From NCBI GenBank assembly GCA_013201395.1, contig JABMJD010000008.1, positions 20,921-84,920 on the forward strand: a stretch of 64,000 nucleotides of DNA. The letters are read 5' to 3'. The position numbers and the translations under genes were made by a program. The notes beneath the pieces were generated by a model. The model saw only the letters and a list, made by a program, of their open reading frames with translations, made no database searches and was not told where the DNA came from. Each line of letters begins with the position of its first letter. Position 1 is the stretch's first letter. Origin of the DNA: Candidatus Syntrophopropionicum ammoniitolerans. Lineage in GTDB: Bacteria; Bacillota; Desulfotomaculia; Desulfotomaculales; Pelotomaculaceae. This document shows positions 35,945-45,836 of the stretch, piece after piece.

Positions 35945-36604
35945 CTAGTAAAATAGTTTTAATAGCCCTAAAACGATTAACAGGCATCCCGGTAGAGTAG
36001 TCAGGCGGCGGCCAAGCCGAAATTTTGTCACCGATCGCCCCGCCAGCAGGCCGAGATAGGTGAGGAAAAAATGGCCCAGACCGACCACTGCCGCTGTTAA
36101 AACGATGGAAAAGCCCAGTATGGAAACCGCGAATCCGGCGGCGAAGGCGTCCATTGCCAGGGCCACACCCAGTATTGTAGCCTCGCCTGGAGAGATTATA
36201 CCGGACTTATCCAGGTCAGCCTTGGTTGGTTCTTTCAGGATTTGGATTACCAGGCCCAGCGGCCGGATGTGTATTTTTATCGTCTTGCCTGTGTTGTTTT
36301 TGTCAGAGGTAGTATTTTCCATCACTCGATCCTGATCCCGGCGGGTTTGATAAAGCACCCATAAACCAATGAGCATCAAAAGAATGCCGCCTGCCCTTTG
36401 AGCCAAAGTAACCGGCAAAGCAGCCAGCAGGATTTGCCCCCCAAGCATAGAAACAGTGATGGCAGCTACGGAAATCAGGCTGATAATACAAAGTGAGGAT
36501 ACAGGCACCTTGATCTGCCTTGAGCCGTAAGCCATCCCGGCCCCAAAAGAGTCCAGGTTTAACGCCAGAGCGAAAAAAACATATGAAAGCAGTTCCAACC
36601 CCAT
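35945..36604 (-). CDS. ytaF: Sporulation membrane protein YtaF (MntP-like)
   Basis: 219 aa, six hydrophobic segments. Two inverted halves carry Asp motifs in helices: ALALNLDSFGAGMAYG and ALAMDAFAAGFAVS, the pattern of MntP/YtaF cation exporters. The loop between contains an EF-hand-like acidic stretch (EPTKADLDKSGIISPGEA), normal for YtaF. The position between mutM and coaE is the same as in B. subtilis. The ion transported is unknown. Confidence 0.9.
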   Translation of the reverse strand: MGLELLSYVFFALALNLDSFGAGMAYGSRQIKVPVSSLCIISLISVAAITVSMLGGQILLAALPVTLAQRAGGILLMLIGLWVLYQTRRDQDRVMENTTSDKNNTGKTIKIHIRPLGLVIQILKEPTKADLDKSGIISPGEATILGVALAMDAFAAGFAVSILGFSIVLTAAVVGLGHFFLTYLGLLAGRSVTKFRLGRRLTTLPGCLLIVLGLLKLFY

Positions 36605-36763
36605 TCCTCCCGTTGTGTTTATCCTGCCACATACTAATTTATGATTAATTTATGGAGGTAATGAAGGGTTGGTTACTGCCAAACACCTAGCAATATATGC
36701 CTTAAATTGGTAAGCCTGGAATTAGCATCTCCCAGGCCGATAAAACAGAGTTAATCGCAGCTA

Positions 36764-37588
36764 TTATTTCTGGCAGATCGGGCAGTAATAAGAACTACGT
36801 CCGCCTATTTTCTTCCTAATTATGGTCTGGCCGCAGTGCAGGCAGGGTTGGCCTTCCCGGTTATAGGCACGCAGGTGTTCCTGGTGGTTGCCGGCCCTGC
36901 CGTCCCCGTTGATGAAGTTGCGAAAGGTAGTACCCTTGTGTTCGATTCCCGCTGTTAGGACATCTACAATAGCATGGTGTAGTTTGGCCGCCTCACGGGC
37001 AGTTAGGGTTGAAGCCGAGCGTTCCGGGTTTATTCCGGCCCGATGCAGAGCCTCATCTGTATAAATATTACCCAGACCGGCGATAAATTTTTGATCCAGA
37101 AGCAGGGATTTAATCCGAGTACGCCGGTGTCTGAGTCCTTTTTTGAAGGAATCCCGGGTAAAGCATTCTTCCAACGGTTCCATTCCTAAATCCTTGTAGC
37201 CGGAGAGGTTGGCTAAAGTAGAAGTGGGTACCAGCCACATCCCTCCAAACTGTCTCATATCCGCAAATATAAGCCGGTGGCCGTTATCCAGGTGCAGCAG
37301 GACATGGGTATACTTAATGGGCGGTTTGTCACCCGTACAATAAATGAGAGCGCCGGTCATGCGCAAGTGTACCGCCATAGAGTAACTATTACTTAAGGTA
37401 AGTAGAAGGTATTTGCCACGCCGGTTCACCTGTAGTATTTTTTTGTTTTTGATCAGCTCTATAAATTTTTGCGGGTCAGGTGTACGTACAATTTTAGGCA
37501 ATAGTATTTCTCCACCGGTAAATATTAGTCCGGCCAGTTTAGCCTCCAGCGTACGCCTGACGGTTTCCACCTCCGGTAGTTCCGGCAT
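36764..37588 (-). CDS. mutM: Formamidopyrimidine-DNA glycosylase
   Basis: Base-excision repair enzyme for oxidised purines, 274 aa. N-terminal PELPEVETVRRTLE has the catalytic Pro and Glu; H2TH region LLDQKFIAGLGNIYTDEALH; C-terminal zinc finger CLHCGQTI and YYCPICQK (four Cys). Lys in LRMTGAL region matches the family. Its start is 11 nt after the polA stop, so they are co-transcribed. Confidence 0.97.
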   Translation of the reverse strand: MPELPEVETVRRTLEAKLAGLIFTGGEILLPKIVRTPDPQKFIELIKNKKILQVNRRGKYLLLTLSNSYSMAVHLRMTGALIYCTGDKPPIKYTHVLLHLDNGHRLIFADMRQFGGMWLVPTSTLANLSGYKDLGMEPLEECFTRDSFKKGLRHRRTRIKSLLLDQKFIAGLGNIYTDEALHRAGINPERSASTLTAREAAKLHHAIVDVLTAGIEHKGTTFRNFINGDGRAGNHQEHLRAYNREGQPCLHCGQTIIRKKIGGRSSYYCPICQK

Positions 37589-37599
37589 TGTTTCACTCC

Positions 37600-40350
37600 C
37601 TAGATAGTTTTAACATCGTGCCAATTTGCACCTATTTTAATATCAATCACTAAAGGGACATCCAGCACCAGGGCATTTTCCATGCAATGTTTTACCAGTT
37701 TCTTTATTTGTTCCAGCTCTTCCGGCGGGAATTCAAAGATCAGTTCGTCATGTACCTGTAGAAGCATCTTTGCCTTGAGGCCATGTTCAGCCAGCTCGCG
37801 GCTGATATTAACCATGGCCAGCTTGATAATATCTGCGGCACTGCCCTGGATGGGGGTGTTCATAGCTGTACGCTCACCGGCATTGCGCAGGACGCGGTTA
37901 GGACTGAATAGGTCAGGCAGGTAACGCCGCCTGTTTAAAAGCGTAGTGACATAGCCCTTTTCCCTTGCTTCCCGGACAACCCTTTCCAGATAGTCTTTTA
38001 CCCCCGCATAGCGTTGAAAGTAGTTTTGAATATAACGGCGGGCTTCCTGCCTGCTCACCTTGATATCCCGGGCCAGGCCAAACTCGCTCAGGCCGTAGAT
38101 AATGCCGAAATTGACTGCTTTTGCTCGGCTGCGCATTTCCGGGGTCACTTCATCCGGGCTAACGGCAAAAACCTCTGCTGCCGTCCGAGTGTGGATGTCT
38201 TCTCCACTCATAAAGGAGCCTATAAGTGTCTGATCCCTACTGATATGAGCAAGCACCCGCAGTTCGATTTGCGAATAGTCGGCCGCCAGCAGCAGGTTGC
38301 CTGGCTCAGAGGGAATAAAGACCTTCCTAATCAAACGGCCTGCCGGCAGCCTTATAGGTATATTCTGCAGATTGGGTTCAGCACTGGATAGCCTGCCGGT
38401 GGCAGTAACAGTTTGGTGGAATGTGGTGTGCAGGCGCCTGGTTTGTGAGTTTATCAGGGCAGCAAGGCCGTCTGTATAGGTTGATTTTAGCTTCATCAAT
38501 TGGCGGTATTCCAACACTTTGACCACAATATCATGAGACATGGCTAGTTGATCTAATACCCTGGCATCTGTGGAATAGCCTGTCTTTGTCCTTTTAATGA
38601 CCGGCAGCTTCAGCTCTTCAAACAACACCTTTCCCAGTTGTTTAGGGGAGTTAATATTAAATACCACACCGGCCAGCTGGTGAATTTGTTTCTCCAAATC
38701 CCCAATTTGGCGGCCCAATTCTGTGGACATCCCTTGTAAACCGTTCTGATCAACTGCTACCCCCATGATTTCCATTGTTGCCAGGACCTCCACCAGGGGC
38801 AACTCTACGTCAAAATAGAGCCTGTCTTGTTCATACAGGTTCATGCTTTTTTCCAGCAGGGGAACAAGCTGAGAAATGCACAGGGCCTTGGCCGGCAGCT
38901 TTTTTTCACCTTCAGGCAGCACAGCGTCCAGGTGTTCCAGGGCAATATCAGCCAGATCGCTGTTGGCGGCGGCAGGGTTGAGCAGGTAGGAGGCAATCAT
39001 AGTATCAAAGGCCAGGTGATTTAATTTTATTTTGTTTTTATGCAGCAGCCAAATTAGCTCTTTGGCGTTATGACAGTATTTTTTTATAGTGGGGTCTTCA
39101 CAGACAGCTTTTAATGTGGTCAGATGTTCTCCCTGGGATGTTGCGGTAATGTCCGGTGTTTGTTCTATGTTTTGGAATAGGTTTGCCTGGTCTGTGGTGC
39201 CGTTTTCATGCTCTAACTGCAGGTTAAGATAATAGGCTCTATCTTCATCTAGAACAAATCCCACCTCAGTAATTCTCCAGCCGGCGTAATTTAAAGCCAG
39301 ATAAACACGGCCCGCCTTTTGAGCAGCTTTGACAAAGTTTTTTTGTTTGGTGGGGGTATCCAGGTAGGTGTATGTTACCGGATAGGTTTCCAGGTCGGGT
39401 TCTGACAGCACCCGTTTTAACTTTTTACCCTTTCCCGGCCCTAATTTATCGCCTTCCTCTTGTCCTGTGTCCCTGATGCTGTCGCGATAGATGGATTTGA
39501 TCAGTGATTTAAATTCTAGTTTTTTGAGCATTTGCAAAAGGTTGTGGTAGTCCGGTTTTTGAAGGCGGCACTCTTCCAGATCAATTTCTGTGGGTACATG
39601 GCGATCAATGGTGGCCAGTTTTTTTGATAGTATGGCCAGGTCTTTTGAGTTGCTTACCAAATTGGAGGCGCGCCCGACTAGTTCATCGGCATGGGTGATG
39701 ATTTCTTCCAATGTGCCGTATTCTTTGAGCAGGCGGGAAGCTGTTTTTTCACCGATACCCCGTATGCCCGGTATATTATCCGAACTATCACCGGTCAGGC
39801 CTCTAAAATCAGTGTACTGGCGCGGTGTAATGCCATAACGATCCCAGACCCTGCCTTCATCATATTCATCCAGTTCGCTGATGCCCCGCTTTGTAAGCCT
39901 GACCCTGGTGAGGGGGGAAACTAGCTGGAGAGCGTCCCGATCTCCAGTCACTACAACGCTCTTCAGGCCATCCTGCTCAGCTATTTGTACTATGGAGCCA
40001 ATCAGGTCATCTGCCTCGTAGCCATCCAACTCATATATTTTTACTTGCATAGCTTCTAATAGGTTTTTTACTAATGGAAACTGTGGGCGGAGGTCCTCCG
40101 GCGTGGGTGGCCTGTTGGCCTTGTAATCTGCAAAATCAGCATGGCGGAAGGTTACCCGGCCTTTGTCAAATGCTATCGCTACCCTGACCGGGGATTCATC
40201 TTTAATTAGTTTTACCAGCATGTTGGTAAAACCATAAACCGCGTTGGTTACCAGCCCTTCACTGGTTGAGAGCGGCGGAATGGCGTGAAAAGCCCTATGG
40301 ACCAGGCTGTTGCCATCAATTATAATTAAGTCAAGAATTTTATCTAGCAC
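37600..40350 (-). CDS. polA: DNA polymerase I
   Basis: 916 aa, repair and Okazaki-fragment polymerase. Residues 1-290 form the 5'-3' exonuclease (IIDGNSLVHRAFHA, LDGYEADDLIGS, GLTGDSSDNIPGIRGIGEKTA). Residues ~320-500 are a 3'-5' exonuclease-like domain in which the first catalytic Asp-Glu motif is replaced (VYLALNYAGWRITE), so proofreading is likely absent, as in Bacillus enzymes. The polymerase domain has motif A ADYSQIELRVLAHIS, motif B RAKAVNFGIIYGLS and motif C LQVHDELIFE. GTG 40350 follows AAGGTAG closely. The head of the polA-mutM-ytaF-coaE run. Confidence 0.97.
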   Translation of the reverse strand: MLDKILDLIIIDGNSLVHRAFHAIPPLSTSEGLVTNAVYGFTNMLVKLIKDESPVRVAIAFDKGRVTFRHADFADYKANRPPTPEDLRPQFPLVKNLLEAMQVKIYELDGYEADDLIGSIVQIAEQDGLKSVVVTGDRDALQLVSPLTRVRLTKRGISELDEYDEGRVWDRYGITPRQYTDFRGLTGDSSDNIPGIRGIGEKTASRLLKEYGTLEEIITHADELVGRASNLVSNSKDLAILSKKLATIDRHVPTEIDLEECRLQKPDYHNLLQMLKKLEFKSLIKSIYRDSIRDTGQEEGDKLGPGKGKKLKRVLSEPDLETYPVTYTYLDTPTKQKNFVKAAQKAGRVYLALNYAGWRITEVGFVLDEDRAYYLNLQLEHENGTTDQANLFQNIEQTPDITATSQGEHLTTLKAVCEDPTIKKYCHNAKELIWLLHKNKIKLNHLAFDTMIASYLLNPAAANSDLADIALEHLDAVLPEGEKKLPAKALCISQLVPLLEKSMNLYEQDRLYFDVELPLVEVLATMEIMGVAVDQNGLQGMSTELGRQIGDLEKQIHQLAGVVFNINSPKQLGKVLFEELKLPVIKRTKTGYSTDARVLDQLAMSHDIVVKVLEYRQLMKLKSTYTDGLAALINSQTRRLHTTFHQTVTATGRLSSAEPNLQNIPIRLPAGRLIRKVFIPSEPGNLLLAADYSQIELRVLAHISRDQTLIGSFMSGEDIHTRTAAEVFAVSPDEVTPEMRSRAKAVNFGIIYGLSEFGLARDIKVSRQEARRYIQNYFQRYAGVKDYLERVVREAREKGYVTTLLNRRRYLPDLFSPNRVLRNAGERTAMNTPIQGSAADIIKLAMVNISRELAEHGLKAKMLLQVHDELIFEFPPEELEQIKKLVKHCMENALVLDVPLVIDIKIGANWHDVKTI

Positions 40351-40579
40351 CTACCTTATCTTAGTTTATTAAGGACAGTAGTGATCCTAATGTAAGTAAT
40401 TTGTAGTATTACACCTGGCAAAGCAAAATACCTCCCTGCTCTAAAAAAATCACATCTTTGGAAAAAAATGCAGGACTTTATCCAGCGGGAGCGAAAATAT
40501 TTACCTATAAACATGGAGATCCAGACAGTTATTCCTGGATAATTGTGTTTTCTAATAGGGGAAGGAACGGTGGCTTTTC

Positions 40580-42076
40580 ATGCGCAAAATGCATTTTTTG
40601 CATTTTATCCTGGTGATAGTACTTATTTGTATCCTTGGCGGGGCAAGGCCATCTTTTGCCGCCGAGCACCCAGCTCCAGGTATGGATACCCTGGAGGAGA
40701 TCCTCAGTGACGTACAGCTATTGCACATCAGTGTCCCAGACAACCAGACCCTGGTTAAGGGTGCCATTGAAGGTCTTATTGAAACCCTGGATGATCCGTA
40801 CACCAACTACCTGACGCCGGAGGAGCTCAGGGAGTTTAGAAATACAATAGATGGTAACTATGTGGGCATCGGCGTGCAGATGCAGCCGGGAAAAATATAC
40901 CCCCAGGTTCTTAATACCATTGAAAATACCCCCGCCGGCAAAGCAGGCATAAGGCCGGGTGATTGGATCATAAAAATAGATGGGGTTGATATTTCCAATG
41001 AGCTTTTGGGCCAGGTTGTGGAAAAAATTCGGGGGCCGGCGGGAACAAAATTAACCTTAACCATTCGCAGGGATGGAGCGGCCGATTTTGATATCATACT
41101 TACGCGGGCCGGGGTCACTACCCCTACTGTATCAGGTGATGTTCTTAATGGTAATGTCGGTTACATATATATTAGCATGTTTGGGGATCTTACCGGAGAT
41201 GAATTTAAAAAAATATTAGGTAAGCTGATAGAGCGGGGGGCCTCCAAGCTAATTCTGGATTTACGGGATAATCCCGGTGGCATCATCCACCCGGCTCTCA
41301 GTGTCGGAGGTAACTTTATTGAACCGGGCAATGTTGTGGTCAGTATTTGTGATAACTTGGGCAATAGGGAAGAATATCTAGCCGAAAGGCTCGACGGCCA
41401 AGACATGCCCATAATTAAGGATATGACCGTGGCAGTGCTTGTCAACGAATATACCTCCAGCGCGGCCGAGTTGGTGGCGGGCGCACTCCAGGACTATGGA
41501 CTGGCAACCCTAATTGGCGGACAGACCTTTGGCAAAGGTACTGTTCAGGCTGTAATCCCGCTGGAAACAGGTGGGGCTCTAAAGATTACAGTGGCCAGGT
41601 ATTTTACACCCAGGGACAGGGCCATTGATGGTACAGGGTTGAAGCCTGACGTCCAGGTATTGACACCCGACCTATCCCCAGCGGTAGCCTATGCCTATCT
41701 TAATGGGGATGAGGATTATACGATAGTGTTTGATAGGGATAGAGATGAGGTAGTGGTGAATGGTATTCTTATCGGAAATGAGCGGATCATCCAACTGCAG
41801 AATAAAATCTACCTGCCGTTAAGACTATTGTTGGAATCTCTGGGGTATAAGGTTGATTGGTTGCCCGGCGAGGGTGTTGTGCAGGTGGTAGGGTCCCAGT
41901 CAGCGGCTTCCTTTTATCCAGGGGGCGACTATTATATTGTTAACGGTCAGACCTATCCGGCTACAGCAGAAGTTTTGTCCATAGAAGGACATATGTATAT
42001 TCAGGAATCCCTGTTGCCGTTTTTTAAGGCCATGATCAGACATGAGGGGAATACTGTCATTATTGAGAAAAAATAA
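40580..42076 (+). CDS. S41-family C-terminal processing peptidase with copper-amine-oxidase-like tail
   Basis: 498 aa. Signal peptide (MRKMHFLHFILVIVLICILGG), a PDZ domain (about 95-180, GNYVGIGVQMQPGK, AGIRPGDWIIKIDGVD) and the peptidase domain with catalytic Ser294 in YTSSAAEL and Lys319 in TFGKGTVQ. From ~385 to the end it carries a domain like the copper amine oxidase N-terminal repeat (VVVNGILIGNERIIQLQNK, YLPLRLLLESLGYKVDW), often a wall- or spore-associated module in Clostridia. It is secreted. The likely role is cleavage of a spore or envelope substrate, related to CtpA/CtpB signalling. Confidence 0.9.
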   Translation: MRKMHFLHFILVIVLICILGGARPSFAAEHPAPGMDTLEEILSDVQLLHISVPDNQTLVKGAIEGLIETLDDPYTNYLTPEELREFRNTIDGNYVGIGVQMQPGKIYPQVLNTIENTPAGKAGIRPGDWIIKIDGVDISNELLGQVVEKIRGPAGTKLTLTIRRDGAADFDIILTRAGVTTPTVSGDVLNGNVGYIYISMFGDLTGDEFKKILGKLIERGASKLILDLRDNPGGIIHPALSVGGNFIEPGNVVVSICDNLGNREEYLAERLDGQDMPIIKDMTVAVLVNEYTSSAAELVAGALQDYGLATLIGGQTFGKGTVQAVIPLETGGALKITVARYFTPRDRAIDGTGLKPDVQVLTPDLSPAVAYAYLNGDEDYTIVFDRDRDEVVVNGILIGNERIIQLQNKIYLPLRLLLESLGYKVDWLPGEGVVQVVGSQSAASFYPGGDYYIVNGQTYPATAEVLSIEGHMYIQESLLPFFKAMIRHEGNTVIIEKK

Positions 42077-42137
42077 TGGTTATGATATAAATAATAACAA
42101 CCAATATGCTTTATAGTAGAGGAGGGTAAGGAGAAAA

Positions 42138-43598
42138 ATGCATATAAATAAAAAAATGCTTTATTCTCTTGAACAAGCAAGATGGCAGCGTGCCGGACAG
42201 GAACTACGGCATAGGCTAGGCCGGTTTGCTGATCAACAGGACTTTGCCAACGATGCTGCCCATGCCCAGGACCTCTATCTGGAATATATCGATAAAGAGC
42301 TGATAGATAGCGACGACGACTTTATTATGGAACGCTGTTTTGAATGGTTTATCTTTGATTACAGGTTGTGCAGTGGCAAGACTATTATTGAAACATATCA
42401 TGATAGACACCGCCAATCATTGAGTAAACATGAGGTTGCCTTATTGCAAAAATGGGCGGTTTCATACAATTCCATTTATGAAGTAATCGAGGTTTTACCG
42501 GAAGAAGGGCTAATAATAAGGGATATTTTTAATCCAACACAGATTAAGGTTGGCGATGTCAGCGCTTCCTTTGATATGGAGCAGGGTAGTATTCTTTTGA
42601 TGAGGGTCCTACAGGTAGGGGAAGAATATGAATTTTCCACAAACGGTCTAGCGTTACCCGGTGAGCTAAAAGAACCACTGCGGCAGAAACTGCAAAGAGA
42701 CTGGTCGGAGGTTTATAAAGGGAAAAAAATTAGTACACCCCGATGGGGATACTACCTAAAAGAAAGAGCCCATGTAATTAATGCCTGGGTTATGAATTTG
42801 GGCATGCCGAATTCAGGATCCGGGAGGAATATGCTGGGGAAAGAAGCGATGGATAGAATAGCCATTCATACCATAACCTGCTGGCAGGAAGTGCTTGCCT
42901 CTATCAAAGGTTCCAGCCGGTTCAGGCTAATTGGTGAGACGAATGACGCCCTGGGTGCTTTCCAGCAGGCTACGGCAGCAATACTTGGCCCGGGCCGCCA
43001 TACTAAAACCCGGGAAAAAAATGTGGACGGCTGCGAGGGGAAGGGTCAGGGGCCTGATCAAGCATTGGATGTTTTGCAACCTGTAATCGGCAGGCTTCTT
43101 CTAACGACGCGATTTATAATTGTAACTGCTTCCACTGTAGAGCTTTTAACAGAATGTAGGGATCTGTTGCTGATGTTGTTCAATAGATTTATTGTTAATG
43201 GAGTTGAGCATCAGCAAAAAAACAGGTATGGTTCCGCGCCGGATGAGAGCGAGATGTACACATGGCCCAGCCTTGTTTATGCGGGGGTGGCCTCCAGCAT
43301 CAAGGAAGAATTGCAGGTCTTTGGATATACTGTAAAACAGCAGAAAGGTGCAATCAAGCTCTGGTATGACTTCTGTTTAAAAGAACGGCCCACTATAAGA
43401 AAAACTGCAGTTTGGTATGCAACAGTGATATACGCCTTGGATTGGCTGGAAAAAGAGGGACGTCTGCGGCAGCGGGATCTGGCGGTCAGGTACGGCATTG
43501 CCCCCTCTACTGTTTCGTCCAGGTTCAGGCAAATTTGCCGGTCCCTGAATTTGATAGCAGGTGATAGGCGCTACTCCACCAATCCGGATCGGATCTAG
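42138..43598 (+). CDS. Unknown protein with C-terminal helix-turn-helix
   Basis: 486 aa, no signal peptide. The N-terminal half contains acidic helices (YLEYIDKELIDSDDDFIMERCFEWF) and a beta-rich segment around residues 110-170 (VIEVLPEEGLIIRDIFNPTQ; GSILLMRVLQVGEEYEFS). The C-terminus has a clear HTH (RLRQRDLAVRYGIAPSTVSSRFRQI). I do not recognise a named family with certainty. Start ATG 42138 follows GGAGGG. It lies between a secreted protease and DedA in the same direction with gaps of about 60 nt. A regulator responding to an intracellular signal is possible. Confidence 0.6.
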   Translation: MHINKKMLYSLEQARWQRAGQELRHRLGRFADQQDFANDAAHAQDLYLEYIDKELIDSDDDFIMERCFEWFIFDYRLCSGKTIIETYHDRHRQSLSKHEVALLQKWAVSYNSIYEVIEVLPEEGLIIRDIFNPTQIKVGDVSASFDMEQGSILLMRVLQVGEEYEFSTNGLALPGELKEPLRQKLQRDWSEVYKGKKISTPRWGYYLKERAHVINAWVMNLGMPNSGSGRNMLGKEAMDRIAIHTITCWQEVLASIKGSSRFRLIGETNDALGAFQQATAAILGPGRHTKTREKNVDGCEGKGQGPDQALDVLQPVIGRLLLTTRFIIVTASTVELLTECRDLLLMLFNRFIVNGVEHQQKNRYGSAPDESEMYTWPSLVYAGVASSIKEELQVFGYTVKQQKGAIKLWYDFCLKERPTIRKTAVWYATVIYALDWLEKEGRLRQRDLAVRYGIAPSTVSSRFRQICRSLNLIAGDRRYSTNPDRI

Positions 43599-43704
43599 GT
43601 TTGTTTTGTCCGGCGTTATGGCTGAACAACATCGTATTCTCAGGGTTATTATTGATTGATTGTGGGTGGGGATACAGTGCCACCTGGAAAGGGACGGTTT
43701 TAAT

Positions 43705-44313
43705 TTGACCGAGTTAATAGAAGCGGTTGCCAGGTTTGTAACTAACTACATAGCAGCATTGGGGTATTGGGGGGTGGGCATTGGCATGGCTATTGAAAGC
43801 GCCAATATTCCTTTGCCCAGTGAACTTATACTACCTTTTGGCGGTTATCTGGTCTCTACAGGCCAGCTAAATTTTTATGGGGCGGTAATGGCGGGGACAG
43901 TTGGCGGAACTGTCGGTTCCGTACTTTCTTACTACCTCGGTTTATGGGGCGGGCGGCCTTTACTAATAAGGTATGGCCGCTATTTTGGTTTTTCTATGAA
44001 GCACCTGGAGATGGCCGACAGGTGGTTTAAACGTTACGGTGAAGCAACAGTTTTTTTCACCCGTTTGATGCCGGTGATTAGGACCTTTATTTCATTACCG
44101 GCGGGTATTTCCGGTATGAACTTCAAAAGGTTTCTTATTTATACATTTCTTGGTTCGCTACCATGGAGTATCCTGCTTGTCTATGTGGGGCTAAAACTTG
44201 GCCAAAACTGGGATGCTATTAAACCATGGTTCCACAGGCTGGATGTCGTGATTGTTCTGGGTATTGTTGCTGTTGTGCTTTACTTCTGGCACCAAAGCAG
44301 GAAGTCCAGGTAG
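43705..44313 (+). CDS. DedA-family membrane protein
   Basis: 202 aa, polytopic. It has the DedA/SNARE-associated motifs ESANIPLPSELILPFGGYL and FFTRLMPVIRTFISLPAG-ISGM. DedA proteins flip or help recycle lipid carriers; the specific substrate is unknown. TTG 43705 lies after GGGACGG; the frame is open from 43660 but has no site. A gene for a carboxypeptidase follows, fitting an envelope theme. Confidence 0.86.
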   Translation: MTELIEAVARFVTNYIAALGYWGVGIGMAIESANIPLPSELILPFGGYLVSTGQLNFYGAVMAGTVGGTVGSVLSYYLGLWGGRPLLIRYGRYFGFSMKHLEMADRWFKRYGEATVFFTRLMPVIRTFISLPAGISGMNFKRFLIYTFLGSLPWSILLVYVGLKLGQNWDAIKPWFHRLDVVIVLGIVAVVLYFWHQSRKSR

Positions 44314-44470
44314 CTGTAAATAAAAAACCCGATCAAGGTATGTGGCAAGGCCTGCAGGTAACTGCGGGCTAGTTTGTTTTTTATGGAATAGCTTAATAAT
44401 GTCTTGGGATAATATCCTTATACAAGGTTTTAAAAATTGCCGATATCTTGATAAGGGGCGGATAAACCAG

Positions 44471-45604
44471 GTGGTTAGAAAACCAGGAACGATACGAATG
44501 ATATTTTTGCTCACATTTATCATTACGGTAGCTTTTTCCGGAGAGGCTCTTGCCGGCTCCCCACGGGTGACTGCAGATGCAGCAGTGCTGATTGATGTGG
44601 CCGGCGGGCAGATTTATTTTTCTAAAAACCATACTAGACGGGCAGCCCCCGCTAGCCTGACCAAGCTCATGACTGCTGTGGTAGCGCTGGAAAATGGTCG
44701 GCTGGAGGATGTAGTCACCATAGATTCTGAGGCAGCATCCGAGTCTATGGGATCCATTATTGATTTGCGCCGGGGTGAAAAAATTACCCTCGGGGAACTG
44801 CTTACAGCGGCACTGGTCATTTCGGCCAATGACTCGACTGTGGCCATTGCCGGTCATGTGGGAGGCAGCCATGCTAGTTTTGTAACGATGATGAACAGCA
44901 AGGCCGCTGCACTGGGCCTCTTTCATACCAGATTTGTGAATACCAATGGTTTCCACCATCCGAATCATTACACCACGGCCTATGATTTGGCTCTGCTGGC
45001 CCGCTATGCTCTCGGGCATAGTAAAATCAATGAGCTGGTTCAGACCAGAGAAACGACAATCCACTGGATCGAACCGGCGGATAGGGAGGAAAAGCTTAGA
45101 AACAGCAACAGGCTGCTCTTTGGCCTATACGGGGGAGCCGATGGAGTAAAAACAGGCACCACAGGCAGGGCGGGTAACTGTCTTGTGGCATCTGCTACCA
45201 GAGACGGCCGCAGGCTTATTGCTGTGGCCTTACATAGTGATGACCGCTACCGGGATTGCATTAACATGTTTGACTATGGTTTTAACGTCATCAAGCCGGT
45301 TACTGTGGTGGAAGCCGGAGAGCCAATGATTGATGTTAAGGTGAGTGATGGGGTGAGAAAAGTGGTGGAACTGGTAGCGGAAAACAACCTGGAAATACGC
45401 CTTGATCCAGATGATCTGCCCAATGTGGAAAGAAAAGTTATCGTGCAGGATCCACTGGCTGCCCCTCTTAAAATGGGACAGCATCTCGGGGAGTGTATAT
45501 ATTTGCTACAAGGGCAGGAGCTGGGCCGGGTCAGGTTACTGGCCGGTGAAGATTTGAAACGGCCGGGCCTGCACAGGCAGATGTGGGATCTGCTGTTTAA
45601 CTAG
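44471..45604 (+). CDS. D-alanyl-D-alanine carboxypeptidase (DacF/PBP5 type)
   Basis: 377 aa, secreted penicillin-binding protein trimming peptide stems of peptidoglycan. Signal sequence VRKPGTIRMIFLLTFIITVA ending GEALAG; motifs SLTK (Ser62), SAN (VISANDST) and KTG (GVKTGTTG). A C-terminal beta domain follows from ~275 and a membrane-binding tail. GTG 44471 lies ten bases after AAGGGGCGG and gives a correct basic n-region; ATG 44498 is a possible alternative. DacF/DacB-like enzymes act in spore cortex formation, which fits the neighbours. Confidence 0.9.
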   Translation: MVRKPGTIRMIFLLTFIITVAFSGEALAGSPRVTADAAVLIDVAGGQIYFSKNHTRRAAPASLTKLMTAVVALENGRLEDVVTIDSEAASESMGSIIDLRRGEKITLGELLTAALVISANDSTVAIAGHVGGSHASFVTMMNSKAAALGLFHTRFVNTNGFHHPNHYTTAYDLALLARYALGHSKINELVQTRETTIHWIEPADREEKLRNSNRLLFGLYGGADGVKTGTTGRAGNCLVASATRDGRRLIAVALHSDDRYRDCINMFDYGFNVIKPVTVVEAGEPMIDVKVSDGVRKVVELVAENNLEIRLDPDDLPNVERKVIVQDPLAAPLKMGQHLGECIYLLQGQELGRVRLLAGEDLKRPGLHRQMWDLLFN

Positions 45605-45636
45605 ATTTTTTAGTAATCGTATCCTTATCAGGAGGC

Positions 45637-45666
45637 TTGACTTCTAGCGGGCATGGATGGTAGTAT
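45637..45666 (+). promoter_or_regulatory. Promoter of tRNA-Val
   Basis: TTGACT (45637-45642), 18-nt spacer, TAGTAT (45661-45666). The leader between promoter and tRNA contains CGGGTGG/CCACCCG complementarity. Confidence 0.55.
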
Positions 45667-45714
45667 GTATTATCGGGTGGGGTTTTAATGGCAAGTTTCC
45701 ACCCGGGGTATATT

Positions 45715-45789
<75 letters not shown>

Positions 45790-45802
45790 GTAGAATAAAA
45801 CC

Positions 45803-45830
45803 GGCCTTCCGACACTGGAAGGCCTTTTTG
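45803..45830. terminator. Terminator after tRNA-Val
   Basis: GGCCTTCC-GACACT-GGAAGGCC (45803-45824) then TTTTT. The complementary strand also has a GGTTTTATT tail, so it can stop the convergent minus-strand gene. Confidence 0.9.
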
Positions 45831-45836
45831 ATTGAA

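Noticed and set aside
40351..40579. Shared word TTATTAAGGACAGT at 31150 and 40366 as a dispersed element
   Set aside because: Match is only about 14 nt with no extended similarity.
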